A stretch of 64,000 nt of DNA from Streptococcus didelphis DSM 15616 (GCF_000380005.1 NZ_KB904188.1:558001-622000); one strand, 5' to 3'; positions 8,339 through 18,497 are shown, numbered from the stretch's first letter. Notes: generated by a model from the letters alone, not told the origin. A program made the numbers and translations.

Positions 8339-9841
8339 TTATTTTACAGTACGAACACGCATAGTATTCGTTCCACCTGTACCAACTGGAACACCTGCAA
8401 CAATAACAATGTTGTCACCTGATTGAACTAATCCAGAATCAAGTGCTACACGTTCTGCCACTTCAAACATATCATCTGTTGAAGCAGGTCTCTCAGCAAG
8501 TACTGGAATAACACCCCAATAAATCATCAATGCTCTTTGAACTTTTTCATCAAATGTTACAGCTAGAATATCTGCATCCGGACGGAATTTAGAAATTGCA
8601 CGAGCTGTATTACCAGTTTCAGTAATAGTTACAACTAATTTAATATCCATTGAATGTGTTGCATCTTTTACTGCTGAAGCAATAACATCTGTTTTATTAG
8701 TACGAGGGAAAGCAGATGAGTCTAAACGGCCATATTCATTTAATAATGTTTGGGCATTTTTATCAATAGTTGCCATTGTACGAACAGCTTCAACTGGGTA
8801 TTTACCATTAGCTGATTCTCCAGAAAGCATAGTGGCATCTGTACCATCAATAACAGCGTTAAAGACATCAGAAACTTCTGAACGCGTTGCGCGAGGCTTA
8901 TCAGTCATTGTTTCAAGCATGTTAGTTGCAGTAATAACAGCTTTTCCAGCAGCATTAACCTTAGTGATAATCATTTTTTGGAAAACAGGAACCATTTCAA
9001 ATGGTACTTCAATCCCCATATCACCACGAGCAATCATGATACCATCTGCTGCTTCGATAATTTCATCAAGGTTATCAATACCTTGTTGGTTTTCAATTTT
9101 TGCAAATAATTGAACATGTTCATTACCTGTTTCTCTACAGATTTCACGAACTTCTTCAACATCTTTTGCAGTACGGACAAATGAGATTGCAATGAAGTTA
9201 AGACCTTGTTCCAAACCAAAACGAATATCAGCATTATCGCGTTCAGCTAAAGCTGGGAACGGAATTTTAGTATTAGGAATGTTAACACCTTTTTGTTTAG
9301 CAATAATACCATCGTTTTCAACTTCAACGATAAATTGACGATTTGCAATATCTTTTTCGATAACTTTTAAGCCTAGTTTACCATCATCAATAAGAATAGT
9401 ATGACCAACTTCAACTTCATCATAAATATCTAATGAACCTGCAACGCTTAAGGCAATAACTTCACGTGTTGACATGATTCCTTGTTGAGTTGCTACACGA
9501 ATACGCTCACCAGTGATATAGCTGTATTCTTTAGCATCATCAGCAAATAATTCTGTACGCATTTCTGGACCTTTTGTGTCTAAAAGAAAAGCTACTTTTT
9601 GACGAGCAATCTCTTCTGCACGACGAACAGTTGCCATACGGTCACCCTGTTCTTTATGGTCACCATGTGAGAAATTGAAACGGAAAACATTTGCTCCTGC
9701 TTCAATTAACTCAGCAATTTTCTTTGCTGATTCTTCAACATCAAGTTGGCCAGCCCAATAGCCAGATTCTCCATATTTTTTACCACCACGGAATTCTACC
9801 GCAGGACCAAGTGTTGCAACTATTTTTACACGTTTATTCAT
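8339..9841 (-). CDS. pyk: Pyruvate kinase
   Basis: Last step of glycolysis: phosphoenolpyruvate plus ADP to pyruvate plus ATP, in the cytoplasm. The 500-aa protein has the N-terminal TIM-barrel signature (KIVATLGPA), DTKGPEMRT, the active-site region MIARGDMGIEVP and the C-terminal allosteric domain with VVTITETGNTARAISKFRP. It lies 71 bp downstream of pfkA on the same strand, the usual streptococcal pfkA-pyk operon, so two irreversible glycolytic steps are co-expressed. The ATG has GGGAG at a rather long spacing of about 12 nt. Confidence 0.98.
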   Translation of the reverse strand: MNKRVKIVATLGPAVEFRGGKKYGESGYWAGQLDVEESAKKIAELIEAGANVFRFNFSHGDHKEQGDRMATVRRAEEIARQKVAFLLDTKGPEMRTELFADDAKEYSYITGERIRVATQQGIMSTREVIALSVAGSLDIYDEVEVGHTILIDDGKLGLKVIEKDIANRQFIVEVENDGIIAKQKGVNIPNTKIPFPALAERDNADIRFGLEQGLNFIAISFVRTAKDVEEVREICRETGNEHVQLFAKIENQQGIDNLDEIIEAADGIMIARGDMGIEVPFEMVPVFQKMIITKVNAAGKAVITATNMLETMTDKPRATRSEVSDVFNAVIDGTDATMLSGESANGKYPVEAVRTMATIDKNAQTLLNEYGRLDSSAFPRTNKTDVIASAVKDATHSMDIKLVVTITETGNTARAISKFRPDADILAVTFDEKVQRALMIYWGVIPVLAERPASTDDMFEVAERVALDSGLVQSGDNIVIVAGVPVGTGGTNTMRVRTVK

Positions 9842-9912
9842 CTTAATATGAAACTCCCTTTTTATGTCTGTCGTCTAACGACTGTTAAAAATAACTAACG
9901 ATATAGAATGAT

Positions 9913-10941
<1,029 letters not shown>

Positions 10942-10961
10942 TTAATTAATTTAACGTTCTA

Positions 10962-10970
10962 ATTATAGCA
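10962..10970 (-). promoter_or_regulatory. Extended -10 promoter of pfkA-pyk
   Basis: TGCTATAAT on the minus strand (-10 hexamer 10962-10967) lies about 35 nt upstream of the pfkA start, between dnaE and pfkA. A -35 box is poor. Confidence 0.65.
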
Positions 10971-11006
10971 TAATACTTTGCAAAATTCTTCACATTTTTC
11001 CTAATT

Positions 11007-14000
11007 TCATCGAAAAACCGTTTTCAGTGTCAAATCTTTTAAAGCCTGCTCTAATTCAAGGGTAACATCTACAAATTTATCCTTTATTTGTATAGTTTCT
11101 TTGCTCTTTTCATAGTGGATAATTACTGGATATTGGCCTGGAAATTTCTCTAAAAGAGCAGCTATCTCTTTATCAAAATGATGGTCTGCTACTAAGAGCC
11201 AATATTTTTTCTGATTGGCAGGTTCAATCTGGTTTAAAACAAGCTGTAATTTATTGTCTCTTTCTTTAATTTTTCCAGTAATAAAGCAAATCTTGCCTTC
11301 TTCTAAAAAGAGCTGAAATTGGGTAAATTGTTCTGGAAAAATGGTAACATCTAATTTTTTTCTCATATCAGAAACTGTTAAAAAGGCCATTTGTTGTCCA
11401 TTTGATTTTGTACGAATAATACGTAGCTTTTCAATTTGAACAAGAATAGTAGCTTCTGTGTCTTTGACCAACTTTGAGATTGGCGTAAAATCTCGCCTAG
11501 TCTGCTCTGCTATTTCCAACAAAGGATGTTGACTTAAACCAACTCCTAGGTAGTCTTGTTCTAAATAATATCTCTCACTAGTTGAGAAATCTTCACAGTC
11601 TGTCCAACTAAAGGATGAATCTGCAAAAAGGGAGCCTAATTCACTAACAAATAGTAAAAGTCCTTGGCAGTTCTCCAAGACTTTTTTCCGATTTTTTTCA
11701 AATTCATCAAATAAACCAATTAAAATAAGTGGTTCTAATAAGGTTTTCTTATGGTATTTTTCTGGTAATAGAGTTAGAAAATTTTCAATACTTGTAAAAG
11801 GTCTGTTTTCAATAATCCAATAGGCTAAATCACGAGGAAGGTTTTTGATATTTTTCATCCCAAGTAGAATATGCCCTTCTTCTACCTTATCATTGAAAGG
11901 AATATTATTAATTGTTAACGGTAGAACGGTAAAGTTTGAATCTAAGGCATCACTAATATAATCACTATTAGAGTAATTCATGATCACATCAAAAAAAACA
12001 GAAGGATAGTGCGCTTTAAAATAAGCTAATTGAAAGGCTAAGGCTGAGTAAGCAAAAGCATGACTTCTATTAAAACCATAGCCAGCAAACTTTTCCATAC
12101 GCTCAAAGAGTAAATTAGCTGTTTCTTGAGAGCGTCCTTGTTTTTTTGCACCATCTAAAAATTCATTTTTTAATTTTTTCATTTCAGAAAAATTTTTTTT
12201 AGACATGGCTCTTCGTAATAAGTCAGCCTTACCCAAACTAAACCCTGCAAAAACTTGTGCGATCTGCATGACCTGTTCCTGATAAAGCATAATTCCATAG
12301 GTTGGTGTTAAAATAGGTGCAATCACAGGGTCAATAAGATCAATTTTTTCATAACCATTTTTTCGATTTATAAAATTATTAGTATAATCACTTGCTCCAG
12401 GCCTATTTAAACTTGTAGTAGCAACAATCTCTTCAAACATTTTTGGTTTAATCCGTTTTAATAAGCTGATTGCTCCGGCTTGTTCGAATTGAAAAATTCC
12501 CTTTGTATCTCCTCTAGCAAAAAGCTCTAAGGTCTTTGGATCCTCTAAATTAATAGCTTCAATAGAAATATCTTGATGATAATCCTTTAAAACCTTTTCC
12601 TTCATTTTTTGAACAAAGGTTAAGTTTCTAAGGCCTAAAAAATCCATCTTTAAGAGGCCATTTTCCTCAACAGCATTAGCATCATACTGCGTAACCATCA
12701 TTTCCTCTCCTTGTTTAAGAGGAATATGATCTGTTAAGTCATCATCACTCATAACAATCCCTGCAGCATGGATAGAAGTCTGCCTAGGATTACCTTCAAT
12801 TCTTTTTGCTATTTCAAAGGCTTTTTGATATTCAAGTTTGCTATTGATTATCTGTCTGAAGCTAATATTTTTTTCATAAACAGAGTCTAAATTATCTCTA
12901 AATGAAATTTTTTTACTTAAGTTACTAATTTCATACTCTGCTACTCCAAAACGCTTAAAAACATCTCGAATGGCCTGTTTTGGCCCAAATGTGGAAAAAG
13001 TTACTATTTGAGCTGAGTGGTTGCTACCATAACGATTACGAACATAATGTAAAAATTCTGTACGATAGATATCTGGTAAATCAATATCAATATCAGGCAT
13101 ACTATAGCGTTCTTTATTTAAAAAACGTTCAAAGAGTAAATTATTTTTAAGAGGATCAATACCTGTTATTTCAAGGCTAAAAGCCACAAGACTTCCTGCA
13201 GCAGACCCTCTTCCCATGCCCATATAATACCCCTTACTTCTTCCAAAACGTAAAAGATCCCAAACAATTAAAAAGTAATCATCAAATCCCATATCAGATA
13301 TAATTGACAATTCTTTTTCCAAACGTTCTTGGTAGTCTTTTTGCCAGAGATTTCTTGATTTTAAGCCAGCTTCAGTTAATTGTCTGAGTTGCTCTTTGGC
13401 AGGAATATCACGGTTAAAACGAGGTAATTTAAGGCTTGTATTAAAGCTATAAGAGATAGAAGCAACTAGATTCTCCAAGTTAATAAGTGCTTGAGGAAAG
13501 TTCTCTTCAAAATACTGAGTAACTTGCTGACACTCTTTCAATTCTTGGTTAGTCTCAACCAAGGGGGTCTCTTTTAAACTCAAATTATCTCTTATGGCAT
13601 ATAGGGTTTGTAAAGTTTCTGTCTCTTCCTTCTTAAAATATCGAACTGTTCTTAAAGGAATTTGGGCTTTTTTTGAATCCCGAGTAGCAGGATCAGAATT
13701 CTCATCAATGCCAATATAAAAATCCACTTTTAGATCTAGTGCTTGATAATCTTGGCTGTCTGGGATGACAAGAGCAATACCATCTAAATAAGACAATAAG
13801 TTATCTTTATTAAGGTTACCAGACATTTGGTGAGTTGATATTTTTAATAAATTTTGATAACCAAGATTATTTTTAGCAATTAGGTATAGAGTCACTAGTT
13901 GCTCAGCTATTTTAAGAGTTATTTCAAGGCCTAAAACAGGACGAAGACCATGTTTCTCACACCCTTTTATAAAATGGTAGGCAGCATAAAGATTATCCTT

Positions 14001-14117
14001 ATCCATAATACCAATGGTATCATATCCTAGTCTTTTAGCTTCTTGAAAGTAATGGTCTAAGTCTATTAAACTATCCATAAATGAGTAAACTGACTTTGTA
14101 TTTAGTTGAGCAAACAT
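11007..14117 (-). CDS. dnaE: DNA polymerase III subunit alpha
   Basis: Family C replicative polymerase. In Firmicutes DnaE extends RNA primers before handing over to PolC, so it is the lagging-strand or initiation polymerase. The 1036-aa protein has an N-terminal PHP domain (about 1-200), the polymerase core with MGRGSAAGSL and the catalytic aspartates in PDIDIDLPD, the GYGFNRSHAFAYS motif, a helix-hairpin-helix region and a C-terminal OB-fold (about 900-980). PHP metal ligands are incomplete by eye, as usual for DnaE. AAGGAG lies before the ATG. It runs toward pfkA with an 80-bp gap that contains a new promoter. Confidence 0.97.
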   Translation of the reverse strand: MFAQLNTKSVYSFMDSLIDLDHYFQEAKRLGYDTIGIMDKDNLYAAYHFIKGCEKHGLRPVLGLEITLKIAEQLVTLYLIAKNNLGYQNLLKISTHQMSGNLNKDNLLSYLDGIALVIPDSQDYQALDLKVDFYIGIDENSDPATRDSKKAQIPLRTVRYFKKEETETLQTLYAIRDNLSLKETPLVETNQELKECQQVTQYFEENFPQALINLENLVASISYSFNTSLKLPRFNRDIPAKEQLRQLTEAGLKSRNLWQKDYQERLEKELSIISDMGFDDYFLIVWDLLRFGRSKGYYMGMGRGSAAGSLVAFSLEITGIDPLKNNLLFERFLNKERYSMPDIDIDLPDIYRTEFLHYVRNRYGSNHSAQIVTFSTFGPKQAIRDVFKRFGVAEYEISNLSKKISFRDNLDSVYEKNISFRQIINSKLEYQKAFEIAKRIEGNPRQTSIHAAGIVMSDDDLTDHIPLKQGEEMMVTQYDANAVEENGLLKMDFLGLRNLTFVQKMKEKVLKDYHQDISIEAINLEDPKTLELFARGDTKGIFQFEQAGAISLLKRIKPKMFEEIVATTSLNRPGASDYTNNFINRKNGYEKIDLIDPVIAPILTPTYGIMLYQEQVMQIAQVFAGFSLGKADLLRRAMSKKNFSEMKKLKNEFLDGAKKQGRSQETANLLFERMEKFAGYGFNRSHAFAYSALAFQLAYFKAHYPSVFFDVIMNYSNSDYISDALDSNFTVLPLTINNIPFNDKVEEGHILLGMKNIKNLPRDLAYWIIENRPFTSIENFLTLLPEKYHKKTLLEPLILIGLFDEFEKNRKKVLENCQGLLLFVSELGSLFADSSFSWTDCEDFSTSERYYLEQDYLGVGLSQHPLLEIAEQTRRDFTPISKLVKDTEATILVQIEKLRIIRTKSNGQQMAFLTVSDMRKKLDVTIFPEQFTQFQLFLEEGKICFITGKIKERDNKLQLVLNQIEPANQKKYWLLVADHHFDKEIAALLEKFPGQYPVIIHYEKSKETIQIKDKFVDVTLELEQALKDLTLKTVFR

Positions 14118-14221
14118 GACCTACTCCTTCTTCTATATTCTTATTTATTATACTATGAAATTAAGAAGAGTGCCTTCTTTTTATTTATCAAAATAAGTTA
14201 ACATAGCTTAGCTTGTTTGCC

Positions 14222-14250
14222 TTGACTTTTTAAAACTTTTTTTGTATTAT
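14222..14250 (+). promoter_or_regulatory. Promoter of the GntR/ABC operon
   Basis: -35 TTGACT (14222-14227), 17-bp spacer, -10 TATTAT (14245-14250), about 48 nt before the regulator gene. YtrA-type regulators normally repress their own promoter, so an operator is expected here, but no clean palindrome was identified. Confidence 0.75.
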
Positions 14251-14297
14251 TTTTATAGTACAATTGATTTAATCATATTACTAAGAAAGGAGACTGT

Positions 14298-14666
14298 ATG
14301 TCTTGGAAATTTGATGAAAAATCTCCCATATATACTCAAATTGCACAACATATCAAGATGCAAATTGTGAGCCAAGAAGTAAAGAGTGGAGAACAATTAC
14401 CAACAGTTAGGGAATACGCTGAAACAGCAGGTGTAAACCCTAACACAATGCAAAGAGCCTTTACTGAACTAGAACGAGAAGGCATTGTTTATTCTCAAAG
14501 AACAGCTGGAAGATATGTTACAGATGATCAAAATCTAATAGCACAAAAAAGACGTGAATTAGCAGAAAGTGAATTAGAGTCTTTCGTTAAAAATATGTTA
14601 AAAATGGGGTTTGAACAAGACGAAATTTTACCTGTACTAGAAGCTTTTTTAAAGAAAGGGGTTTAG
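14298..14666 (+). CDS. GntR-family transcriptional regulator, YtrA subfamily
   Basis: 122-aa DNA-binding regulator. The N-terminal winged helix-turn-helix (residues 10-75: PIYTQIAQHIK, LPTVREYAETAGVNPNTMQRA, GIVYSQRTAGRYV) is canonical GntR. The short helical tail of about 45 residues, with no ligand-binding domain, marks the YtrA subfamily, which usually represses an adjacent ABC transporter operon and responds to cell-envelope stress. AAAGGAG is before the ATG, and the next gene starts 1 nt after its stop, so the unit is translationally coupled. Confidence 0.92.
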   Translation: MSWKFDEKSPIYTQIAQHIKMQIVSQEVKSGEQLPTVREYAETAGVNPNTMQRAFTELEREGIVYSQRTAGRYVTDDQNLIAQKRRELAESELESFVKNMLKMGFEQDEILPVLEAFLKKGV

Positions 14667-14667
14667 A

Positions 14668-15357
14668 ATGTCACAACTATTACAACTGCACCATGTCTCC
14701 AAATCCTATAAACGAAAAACAGTTATCGATGATTTAACCTTAACCATTCCCTCTGGGAAAATCATTGGACTTTTAGGACCAAATGGTAGCGGGAAAACTA
14801 CCTTAATTAAACTTATAAATGGGCTTTTACAACCAAATAAAGGGGATATTGTCATTGATGGCTTTCGACCTTCCATTGAAACCAAAAAAATTATCTCTTA
14901 TCTGCCAGACACTACCTATCTAAGAGATGAGATGAAAATTTCTGATTTAGTAGATTATTTTTCAGATTTTTATCCTGACTTTGATAAAGCTAAGGCCCAC
15001 AGCCTCTTTAGAGATCTTCATTTAGAACTTAATGAACGCCTTAAAAATCTCTCTAAAGGAAATAAAGAAAAAGTTCAATTAATTCTTGTTATGAGTCGAA
15101 AGGCTAAGCTTTACATCCTGGATGAGCCTATTGGGGGAGTAGATCCCGCAGCAAGAGATTACATTCTTAAAACAATTATTAATAATTACTGTGAAGATTC
15201 CTCTGTCCTTATTTCAACACATTTGATTTCTGACATTGAACCTATCCTTGATGAAGTCATTTTCTTAAAAGATGGCAAGGTAGCACTTACAGGAAATGCT
15301 GATGATTTAAGAGAAACTTATAATCAATCTATTGATTCTCTCTTCAGAGAAACTTAA
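14668..15357 (+). CDS. ABC transporter ATP-binding protein
   Basis: 229-aa ATPase of the type found in YtrA-controlled export systems. Walker A GPNGSGKTT (near residue 36), a weakly canonical signature LSKGNKEKVQL and Walker B LYILDEPIGGVDP followed by the H-loop STH are visible. It pairs with the membrane protein encoded 19 bp downstream. The substrate is unknown; related operons handle lipid-II-targeting peptides or unknown toxic compounds. Nothing unusual in length. Confidence 0.92.
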   Translation: MSQLLQLHHVSKSYKRKTVIDDLTLTIPSGKIIGLLGPNGSGKTTLIKLINGLLQPNKGDIVIDGFRPSIETKKIISYLPDTTYLRDEMKISDLVDYFSDFYPDFDKAKAHSLFRDLHLELNERLKNLSKGNKEKVQLILVMSRKAKLYILDEPIGGVDPAARDYILKTIINNYCEDSSVLISTHLISDIEPILDEVIFLKDGKVALTGNADDLRETYNQSIDSLFRET

Positions 15358-15376
15358 AGGGTCTAAGGAGGTAGAA

Positions 15377-16165
15377 ATGTTTGGGAAACTTTTAAAATAC
15401 GAATTTAAATCTATAGGAAAATGGTATTTTGCCTTGAATGTAGGTATTGTAGCCATTGCAGCAATTTTATCTTTTACTATTAAGATGATGATTTTAAAAT
15501 CACCGACAGATGATGAACTATCATGGACTGTCCAGCTACTTCCACTGACCTTGATGTTAATTTTTGGAGTTTTGATTGCTGGATCACTCTTAGCAACCCT
15601 CCTTATTATCATTAATCGCTTCAATAAGAATATTTTTGGAAGAGAAGGTTATCTAACTATGACCTTACCAGTCTCAGAACACCTTTTGATTCTTTCTAAA
15701 TTGTTGTCTTCCTTTATCTGTAGTATCTTTAACCTTATTATCTTAGGACTGGCAACTGCTATTCTTATTCTTCCCCAAGTTACTTCTAGTCAATTAAGAG
15801 TTATTACGACTGAGGCTTGGAAATTCATAAGTCAACATGTAGATAACATCCTATTTGTGACTGCATTTTTAATCTTTTCGACGCTTTCAAGTATCTTAAT
15901 GATCTATCTAGCAATTTCTATTGGTCAACTTTTCTCTAATAGAAGAGGTCTGAAGGCTTTTGTAGCTTATGCTATTATTTCAATCGTTTTAAATATTGCT
16001 TTTTCTCAATTTAATACCAATGTGCTTAATCTACAAGATAATACATTAACTGCTGCTAATATGAATCGTTATTTTTCAGTAACCTTATGTGAAAGCTTAT
16101 TCCAAATTATCCTATTTTATTTCTCTACTCACTTTATTATTAAAAATAAATTGAATCTACAATAA
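15377..16165 (+). CDS. ABC transporter permease of the YtrA-linked operon
   Basis: 262-aa integral membrane protein with about six hydrophobic segments (near residues 20-40, 55-80, 100-135, 155-180, 190-210 and 230-250), consistent with an ABC-2 type permease partnering the upstream ATPase. The longest frame overlaps the ATPase gene, but AAGGAGG at 15366-15372, 4 nt before the ATG at 15377, decides for MFGKLLKYEF. It is the last gene of the operon, before a strong terminator. The sequence is poorly conserved and the substrate cannot be deduced. Confidence 0.85.
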   Translation: MFGKLLKYEFKSIGKWYFALNVGIVAIAAILSFTIKMMILKSPTDDELSWTVQLLPLTLMLIFGVLIAGSLLATLLIIINRFNKNIFGREGYLTMTLPVSEHLLILSKLLSSFICSIFNLIILGLATAILILPQVTSSQLRVITTEAWKFISQHVDNILFVTAFLIFSTLSSILMIYLAISIGQLFSNRRGLKAFVAYAIISIVLNIAFSQFNTNVLNLQDNTLTAANMNRYFSVTLCESLFQIILFYFSTHFIIKNKLNLQ

Positions 16166-16184
16166 TAGTCTTGTTATTATGATA

Positions 16185-16225
16185 AACTCCTACAAACTTG
16201 CTAGAGCAAAATGTGGGAGTTTTTT
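16185..16225 (+). terminator. Terminator of the GntR/ABC operon
   Basis: Arms AACTCCTACA (16185-16194) and TGTGGGAGTT (16212-16221) are followed by TTTT. Confidence 0.85.
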
Positions 16226-16235
16226 GTTTACTACA

Positions 16236-16259
16236 AAACAAAAAGTCCTCTAAGGGACT
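16236..16259 (-). terminator. Terminator of the VTT-family gene
   Basis: A short stem AGTCC/GGACT (16244-16248 and 16255-16259), with an A-rich tract on the plus side that reads as a T tract on the minus strand. Confidence 0.55.
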
Positions 16260-16289
16260 CTTCTTGATTGAAAGGCTGGCCTATTAACC

Positions 16290-16901
16290 TTACCTAACAA
16301 ACCACTTGATAAAATCCTTACCAAAGATAAATAAGTAGCTGTATCCTATTATTGAGATAGGTTTGGCAAGTACCATAATTGTCATGAAGCGCTTCACAGA
16401 CATATTAGTCAGACCTGTTATCATAACCATGATATCTGCTGGAGAAATAGGTGAAATCATACATAAAATAAAAAGCTTCTCATAACCTGGTGTTTCTAAT
16501 TTTTTCTCATATCGGTAAAATGTCTTTTTGTCTACAAATAATAAAATAAACTTTTTACCATAGATTCTGACCAAGATAAATAAAAGGTAGCTGCCGATTA
16601 GAATACCAATGTAATTAAACAGAAAGCCTCTTATTGGACCAAATATTAAGAAACCAAAAACAGTTGTGATACCCCCTGGGATTACGGGGAAAACTATCTG
16701 AAAAATTTGTACAATGATAAAAATAAAAGGTCCCCAAAATTTATAACTATTTATAACTTCTTTTAGGACATTTTGATTGTTAAAGATACCTAATTTATAT
16801 AACCAAAAAGCTAATATAAAAGAGCCGATAAGTGCTAAGATTCCCAGTATCTTAAAAAGCCCCTGCATAAAGGTGTAGATTTTTTTATTCTCCAATTTCA
16901 T
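16290..16901 (-). CDS. VTT (TVP38/TMEM64, DedA-like) family membrane protein
   Basis: 203-aa inner membrane protein with about five or six hydrophobic segments and the VTT-domain pattern: PGGITTVFGFLIFGPIRGF, then an ISPISPADIMVMITGLTNM stretch containing the conserved Pro residues. Relatives include YdjX/YtxB-type proteins and the eukaryotic VMP1/TMEM41B scramblases; the bacterial role is lipid-related or unknown. The longest frame adds 25 residues without a ribosome binding site. The ATG at 16901 gives a family-length protein and lies only 6 nt after an extended -10 box, so the mRNA may be leaderless. It is divergent from ssrA. Confidence 0.82.
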   Translation of the reverse strand: MKLENKKIYTFMQGLFKILGILALIGSFILAFWLYKLGIFNNQNVLKEVINSYKFWGPFIFIIVQIFQIVFPVIPGGITTVFGFLIFGPIRGFLFNYIGILIGSYLLFILVRIYGKKFILLFVDKKTFYRYEKKLETPGYEKLFILCMISPISPADIMVMITGLTNMSVKRFMTIMVLAKPISIIGYSYLFIFGKDFIKWFVR

Positions 16902-16907
16902 ACTTTT

Positions 16908-16916
16908 ATAATACCA
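16908..16916 (-). promoter_or_regulatory. Extended -10 promoter abutting the VTT start codon
   Basis: TGGTATTAT on the minus strand (-10 hexamer 16908-16913) is separated by six bases (AAAAGT) from the ATG at 16901-16899. Initiation 6-7 nt downstream of the hexamer would begin at the start codon itself. Confidence 0.6.
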
Positions 16917-16930
16917 TAAGTAGGCTGTTT

Positions 16931-16959
16931 TTGCTATTTGAAAATTTTTTTGATATAAT
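16931..16959 (+). promoter_or_regulatory. Promoter of ssrA
   Basis: -35-like TTGCTA (16931-16936), 17-bp spacer ending in TG-A, and -10 TATAAT (16954-16959), about 31 nt before the mature 5' end. The precursor would then be trimmed by RNase P. Confidence 0.75.
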
Positions 16960-16990
16960 AATAGAGAAGTTTCCACACTTCTTTGTTATT

Positions 16991-17335
16991 GGGGTTGTTA
17001 CGGATTCGACAGGCATTATGAGGCATGTTTTGCGACCCATCGGCAGATGTAAAATGCCAGTTAAATATAACTGCAAAAAATACAAACACTTACGCTTTAG
17101 CTGCCTAAAAACCAGTTAGCGTGACTTCTACAAGATTGCTTGTGTCCTGCTAGAAGTCTCAAAATAGCAAGCTACGTCTAAGGTATTGTCTAGTACCTTA
17201 GAAAGAGATTCTTAGACTCGCACGTTAATGGCTTGAGTTATGTGTCCTTAACGTGTTAAATGAATACATAACCTATGGTTGTAGACAAATATGTTGGCAG
17301 ATGTTTGGACGTGGGTTCGACTCCCACCAGCTCCA
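16991..17335 (+). ncRNA. ssrA: Transfer-messenger RNA (ssrA)
   Basis: tmRNA rescues stalled ribosomes by adding a degradation tag. The 5' GGGGTTG (16991-16997) pairs with 3' CAGCTCC (17328-17334) as the tRNA-like acceptor stem. The T-arm GTGGGTTCGACTCCCAC (17311-17327) and the 5' GTTACGGATTCGACAGGCA hallmark are present. The tag frame (17073-17105, stop 17106-17108) encodes AKNTNTYALAA, one Thr different from the AKNTNSYALAA tag I recall for other streptococci. The 3' CCA is not encoded (A then TAA follows), so it must be added. Length is about 345 nt. Confidence 0.96.
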
Positions 17336-17367
17336 TAATAAGTTACCGTAACTTTCTATAAGTTCTT

Positions 17368-17400
17368 AAAACCTTGTTAAATCAAGGTTTTTTCTTTTGG
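17368..17400 (+). terminator. Terminator of ssrA
   Basis: AAAACCTTG (17368-17376) pairs perfectly with CAAGGTTTT (17383-17391), followed by a T-rich tract. Confidence 0.85.
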
Positions 17401-17565
17401 ACTTGTTCATAAGTTACTATATCTTTTTAAAAAAGGGAGAACAAAAAAACTTTTATCATCGTTACTCAAAATCTTTAGCTTATCTGCCATGTCGTCGACT
17501 GATACTATTCATGAGACTGTACAGCCTAAAAACATAAAAACTAGTCATTTTCGACCATTTTTTCT

Positions 17566-18216
17566 TTAACTCTTTATCCACCCCATGAAATTAGCCCAGT
17601 TATCTTCAAAAGTATCTTTAATATGATCCTTCCAAGTTTTACTCTCCTCTTCTTTTTGAGCATTTTCAAATAGCATGTAAGTGTATTCTTCTTCTTTTCT
17701 TTGGTTCTCTTCTTCTTTCTCTTTCTTTAGAAGCTCCTGCTGTGTCTCTTCATCGATATAACCCAAAGTACCAAATCGAGAATTCCCATCATCCGCAAAA
17801 TTAAAGATGACCTTATCTCCTTTAACTAAAGGTTTTGTAAATTCTACTGTGTAACTTCCTACACCATCTGCCCTATGACCATCTCTTACCCAACTTTTTA
17901 CTATGCATTTCCCGTTTCCCTTGAGGTTTGTTGTATCTGCTTTTTCCGCTGTTGTAGAGCATGGGATTTCAATTGTCTTATCTTTTGGCTTTTTAATCAT
18001 ATTGCCACTAGACGATACCATACTTGCGTATACATAGCCATAAGGCTCCATATTAATATTAACACTTTGAGAGCCTACACTAAAACTGCCGACTGAAACA
18101 CCCGGTAAACTATCCTGCCCTTCAGGAAGAAACTTATGTGAAGCTTCAGCCTTTACAGAATAGCTCATTGATAAGGCTATTAACAATAAAATAGACATAA
18201 ATAATTTTTTAAACAC
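17566..18216 (-). CDS. Secreted protein of unknown function
   Basis: 216 aa with a clear signal peptide (MFKKLFMSILLLIALSMS..., cleavage likely after VKA near residue 23). Residues about 40-150 form a compact beta-rich segment with two cysteines (Cys87 and Cys104 by count) that could form a disulfide once exported. It is followed by a strongly charged Glu/Lys-rich helical stretch (about 157-200) and a Trp-containing C-terminus. No sortase motif or lipobox is present, so it should be released or held by charge. I do not recognise the family. GTG start: AAGGAG lies 7 nt before it and no ATG fits better. It is monocistronic, downstream of ssrA and in opposite orientation. Confidence 0.7.
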   Translation of the reverse strand: MFKKLFMSILLLIALSMSYSVKAEASHKFLPEGQDSLPGVSVGSFSVGSQSVNINMEPYGYVYASMVSSSGNMIKKPKDKTIEIPCSTTAEKADTTNLKGNGKCIVKSWVRDGHRADGVGSYTVEFTKPLVKGDKVIFNFADDGNSRFGTLGYIDEETQQELLKKEKEEENQRKEEEYTYMLFENAQKEEESKTWKDHIKDTFEDNWANFMGWIKS

Positions 18217-18491
18217 TTATTCTCTCCTTAATTTCATATTCTTTATTATTATAAAAAATATAAAATTAATATAACAATCATCTTTTTTAAAAGGATGCAA
18301 AAAAAGTCCAACTTTTTGGGTCATCACAGAGAACTTAATTTGTCAAAAGTGGAATTTGTAAATCTGATAATGTGTCATCATTTGGAGTTATTTAGATAAC
18401 AGATTAATTCTTTTTGGAATTCGTCTTAATTAATAGAGTAATTAATCTATCTTGTCATAAAATTCTAAAGTTATACTTTTCATCAATATGG
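18217..18491. other. Divergent intergenic region beside ssrA-linked genes
   Basis: Over 270 bp without a gene. It contains a candidate minus-strand promoter for the secreted protein (TATAAT at 18248-18253, TTGTTA-like -35 near 18272-18277). A perfect small hairpin AAAAAGT-cca-ACTTTTT (18301-18317) could end transcription in either direction. No insertion sequence or duplicated ssrA end was found. Confidence 0.5.
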
Positions 18492-18497
18492 TATAAT
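18489..18497 (+). promoter_or_regulatory. Extended -10 promoter of the lipoprotein gene
   Basis: TGGTATAAT (-10 hexamer 18492-18497) lies 33 nt before the chosen ATG. The -35 region is poor. Confidence 0.65.

Noticed and set aside
15307..15624. Minus-strand frame of 105 codons opposite the ABC genes
   Set aside because: It lies wholly across the real ATPase and permease genes, has no ribosome binding site and a composition typical of an antisense shadow.
17330..17565. Attachment-site duplication of the ssrA 3' end indicating an integrated element
   Set aside because: No second copy of the T-arm or acceptor sequence was found downstream, and no integrase gene is present in the window.
18299..18330. 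Insertion-sequence remnant around the AAAAAGT-cca-ACTTTTT hairpin
   Set aside because: No terminal inverted repeat partner, target duplication or transposase fragment could be seen; it was kept only as a possible small terminator.
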